From Adineta steineri (taxonomy: Eukaryota > Rotifera > Eurotatoria > Adinetida > Adinetidae), in the NCBI GenBank assembly GCA_905250115.1, contig CAJNOI010000016.1, positions 1-64,000 of the forward strand: DNA of 64,000 bases. The letters are read 5' to 3'. The notes beneath the pieces are model-generated. The model did not search any database. It had not been told where the DNA came from and saw only the letters and a program-made list of their open reading frames with translations. Shown here in pieces: positions 61,801-64,000 of this stretch; the stretch's first letter is position 1; every line of letters starts with the position of its first letter. The translations under genes were made by a program, and so were the position numbers.

Positions 61801-62547
61801 AACAAATATATAGTTCCTAACAAGTTATCTATTTGGAGAATTCTAAAGAATATGACATAATAAATCTTGTTATTTTGTCATTATATAATATATTCAAAGC
61901 AAACGTGATAAGATTTGATTTATGGGTTTGTTCATTACAGCTAATGAGAAAGATTTGATAATAACATACAAAAATCAAAGTAATATGACTTTTATTGACA
62001 ATATCAAAATATTTTGTACGGCATCTATTGATTCTATCTATATTAGCAAAAATATAACACATTTTTGTTTTTTTGTTTTTATGACTTCTCTTTTATTTAC
62101 TTTTTAATTTAATTAAAAACAGCAGTATTTTTATGATTAAGAAAAATGTATAATATAAATTTATTGTTTCCATTAAAGCAAAAGATATTATGAACATTTA
62201 AGAATGTCTAATATTTCTCAAACTAGAACTCACAATTATTTTTACGATCTTTCATTTCAAAAATCATAGTACTCATAATCTTTTTTTAAGAATATAATTT
62301 TATACTTGGTAAATATTGATATTATCTATTATTTCTATATAAATTTAATTAAAATATGCGCGATCAAGAAACGCATTTACAATACATCAATTGAAATAAG
62401 ATCTAAGAATAAAAATATAATGGATAACATGATTATTCATTAGATATTCTGTTTTTTTTTATTCGAATTATCATCGATCACACGCACAAAGTACTGAGCA
62501 CTACAGATAAAGAATATACAATAATACAAATTTAAGGAAAAGTTTTT
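58840..62547. other. Gene-poor intergenic region
   Basis: No gene recognised across 3.7 kb. It has TATG/TATA simple repeats (about 60056-60085), poly-T runs and a small palindrome at about 61413-61434 (ATGCCCA, eight-base loop, TGGGCAT). Open frames here are short and low in complexity. Confidence 0.5.
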
Positions 62548-64000
62548 CTATTTTCCTTTAGGTTTTTTGGCAGCAGGTTTTGCGGCACGTTTTTTAGCCA
62601 TTTTTATCATTGCATCTTGTTCCAAATCGCCTTCTTCTTCATTTTCTTTATCTTCTTCATCACCATCACTTTCTTCACCATCATCTTCATCTAAATTTCC
62701 TTTTGATTTCTTCAATTTTTTCATATCAATTACTGCATATGGCGTTCGATGCGCAGTTTTATTATAAATACGTGTTAATGAAGATTTTGTTTGTGTATCA
62801 AGTTGATCATATGGATTTTTGCCTGTTTTTCCCCATGTATTTAATTCCATAATTGTTTGAAAATCATCTCGATTAAGATAATATTCATCAAGTAATGCAA
62901 TACATTGTTCAACTCCTTGTTGTTGTAATTTTTGTAATGGCTGAATAAATATTTTAGCTATATAAGATAAATAATCTAAATTAAATTGTTGTTTATTTGC
63001 AGATGCAATTTTCAGACAAATATGTTTTTCAATTTCATTTAATAATCGTTCATTTTTATTCGTGCGAGAACGTTGACCAAAGAATGATGAAAAATTTACC
63101 ATACCACGTAAATGACCACGAACATAAGAACATGGTGCAACAGTTGAAAAAATTCCCTATAATCAATAGAAGAATAAACTAATCTTATATTTCATTATTG
63201 TGGAGTAAAAATTCAAAGTACCAGTCATAGGTCTGAAATAAAAGCCCGTAAAGATAAATCTTTTTTAAGACTTCTACAGTATCAATGTCTCTTACTTGGC
63301 GGCAAAATATGATCTCTAATACTTTTAATCCTTTGACAGAGTTTTCTCATCAAAACTTTTTTATCCTGTTTAGCTCGAAGAAATTCTGTCTTCCATACGA
63401 ATTAAGAGATTTTTCATAAATTAAATCATACTTGATATGGTAATAATGACCAACTATCATTTCTACTGTAGATCATTTGTGAACATACATCACCAATGCA
63501 CATACTTTCTGCAGCTTTTGCAAGTAAACTTAATTGTTCAAGATCAGTTACTTTTTGTTTATGATTATCTGAATTAGATAATGTTGGTGCACATTGTAAA
63601 TAGTTTTCTTGAATTAATAATGGCATTAATTGATAATCATAGAAAAATATGTCTAATTTATCTGATAAAGATTTTTGACGTAAATCATCAGAAAATGATA
63701 CTCGACATAATTCAAATGGATTATTATTAACTGATTTATTAATCATTTTAGCTGCATTAGGATTTGTTTCACCTTCAATTGCCCATAAATTCAATGAATG
63801 AAGCGTTTGACGAACATCTTGATTACATGATTTTATAATTTCATCTAATGTTTCTTGTTTTATTTGATGAATATTTTCTCGATGAAGAACTGTCATCATT
63901 GCTCCACGGATTTGTTGTACAGTTGGTCGATAAAAACGTAAATCATAACAATAATTAGCTAATGAACGTATTTTTTTATGTTGACGATCATTGCAAATAC
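62548..64000 (-). CDS. RFC1: Replication factor C subunit 1, C-terminal half (5' end outside window)
   Basis: Large subunit of the PCNA clamp loader. Two exons are visible (64000-63432, 63156-62548; phase 0 junction). The right-edge part covers the AAA+ lid: CNDRQHKKIRSL, YCYDLRFYRPTVQQIRGAMM and SCNQDVRQTLHSLNLWAIEG. Then follows the RFC1 C-terminal helical collar: NDSWSLLPYQ, GIFSTVAPCSYVRGHLRGM, LDYLSYIAKIFIQPL, LDEYYLNRDDFQTIMELNTW and SLTRIYNKTAHRTPYAV. The tail is acidic then Lys-rich (DGEESDGDEEDKENEEEGD, AKKRAAKPAAKKPKGK), like the charged tail of animal RFC1. The Walker motifs and BRCT domain would lie beyond base 64000. Confidence 0.93.

Noticed and set aside
62567-62852. Plus-strand Ser/Phe- and His/Leu-rich ORFs
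   Set aside because: Antisense shadows of the acidic/Lys-rich tail of RFC1.
1-64000. CRISPR arrays, bacterial operons, ribosome binding sites, bdelloid-type telomere repeats
   Set aside because: No spaced direct repeats, polycistronic layout or TGTGGG tandem arrays were seen. The window is eukaryotic and interior.

Overview
This is a eukaryotic nuclear window. It is AT-rich, and its genes are split by many 45-70 bp introns with ordinary GT-AG borders. The gene set is animal: a protocadherin, an HR96/DAF-12-type nuclear receptor, a hemopexin-tailed matrixin, a RASEF-type Rab, a BRPF scaffold and a Fuseless-like membrane protein. HR96 and Fuseless point to a protostome. The compact layout and several bacterial-looking genes make a bdelloid rotifer or close relative my best guess; that is inference. 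Three 100-N runs (19176, 37928, 51507) are scaffold gaps. All spliced models were built by hand from frame continuity and splice-site matches.

Layout. At 1-6 kb, on the minus strand, are a bacterial-type S9B dipeptidyl peptidase (3' end off the window, with an apparent one-base frameshift) and a WBP2-like GRAM/PPxY gene. One 2 kb WBP2 intron holds a whole plus-strand matrix metalloprotease with a histidine-rich tail. At 6.3-12 kb are a calmodulin-like gene and RASEF. At 13.7-16.1 kb a Tctex-type dynein light chain and a very short PACT-domain (pericentrin/AKAP9-type) gene diverge from one 450 bp spacer. At 16.7-20.7 kb are a secreted LURP-one-related protein, the 3' part of PIGB next to a gap, and a nicotinamidase with a signal peptide. 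At 21.4-24.6 kb lies a decaying SREBP gene.

At 26.5-32.9 kb are a Fuseless-like gene, BRPF (without a PWWP domain) and a CNBP-like CCHC protein. At 33.1-37.7 kb are an unrecognised GT-A-like gene, an unrecognised Cys-rich gene and ALG10. At 39.7-45.6 kb are the nuclear receptor and a SIRT6/7-type sirtuin with a C-terminal extension. At 48-51.5 kb is hexosaminidase D, whose third intron contains an antisense, intronless ATG8/GABARAP-like gene that stops directly after the conjugation glycine. At 54.6-58.8 kb is a protocadherin. After a 3.7 kb gene-poor stretch comes the C-terminal half of RFC1, running off the right edge.

Together these are mostly housekeeping and signalling genes: protein glycosylation (PIGB, ALG10, HEXD), chromatin (BRPF, sirtuin, nuclear receptor), centrosome and dynein traffic (PACT protein, Tctex, RASEF), autophagy (ATG8-like) and replication (RFC1). 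The main novelty lies in gene architecture: two antisense nested genes, reduced or altered domain layouts, a dying SREBP copy, and bacterial-like enzymes.
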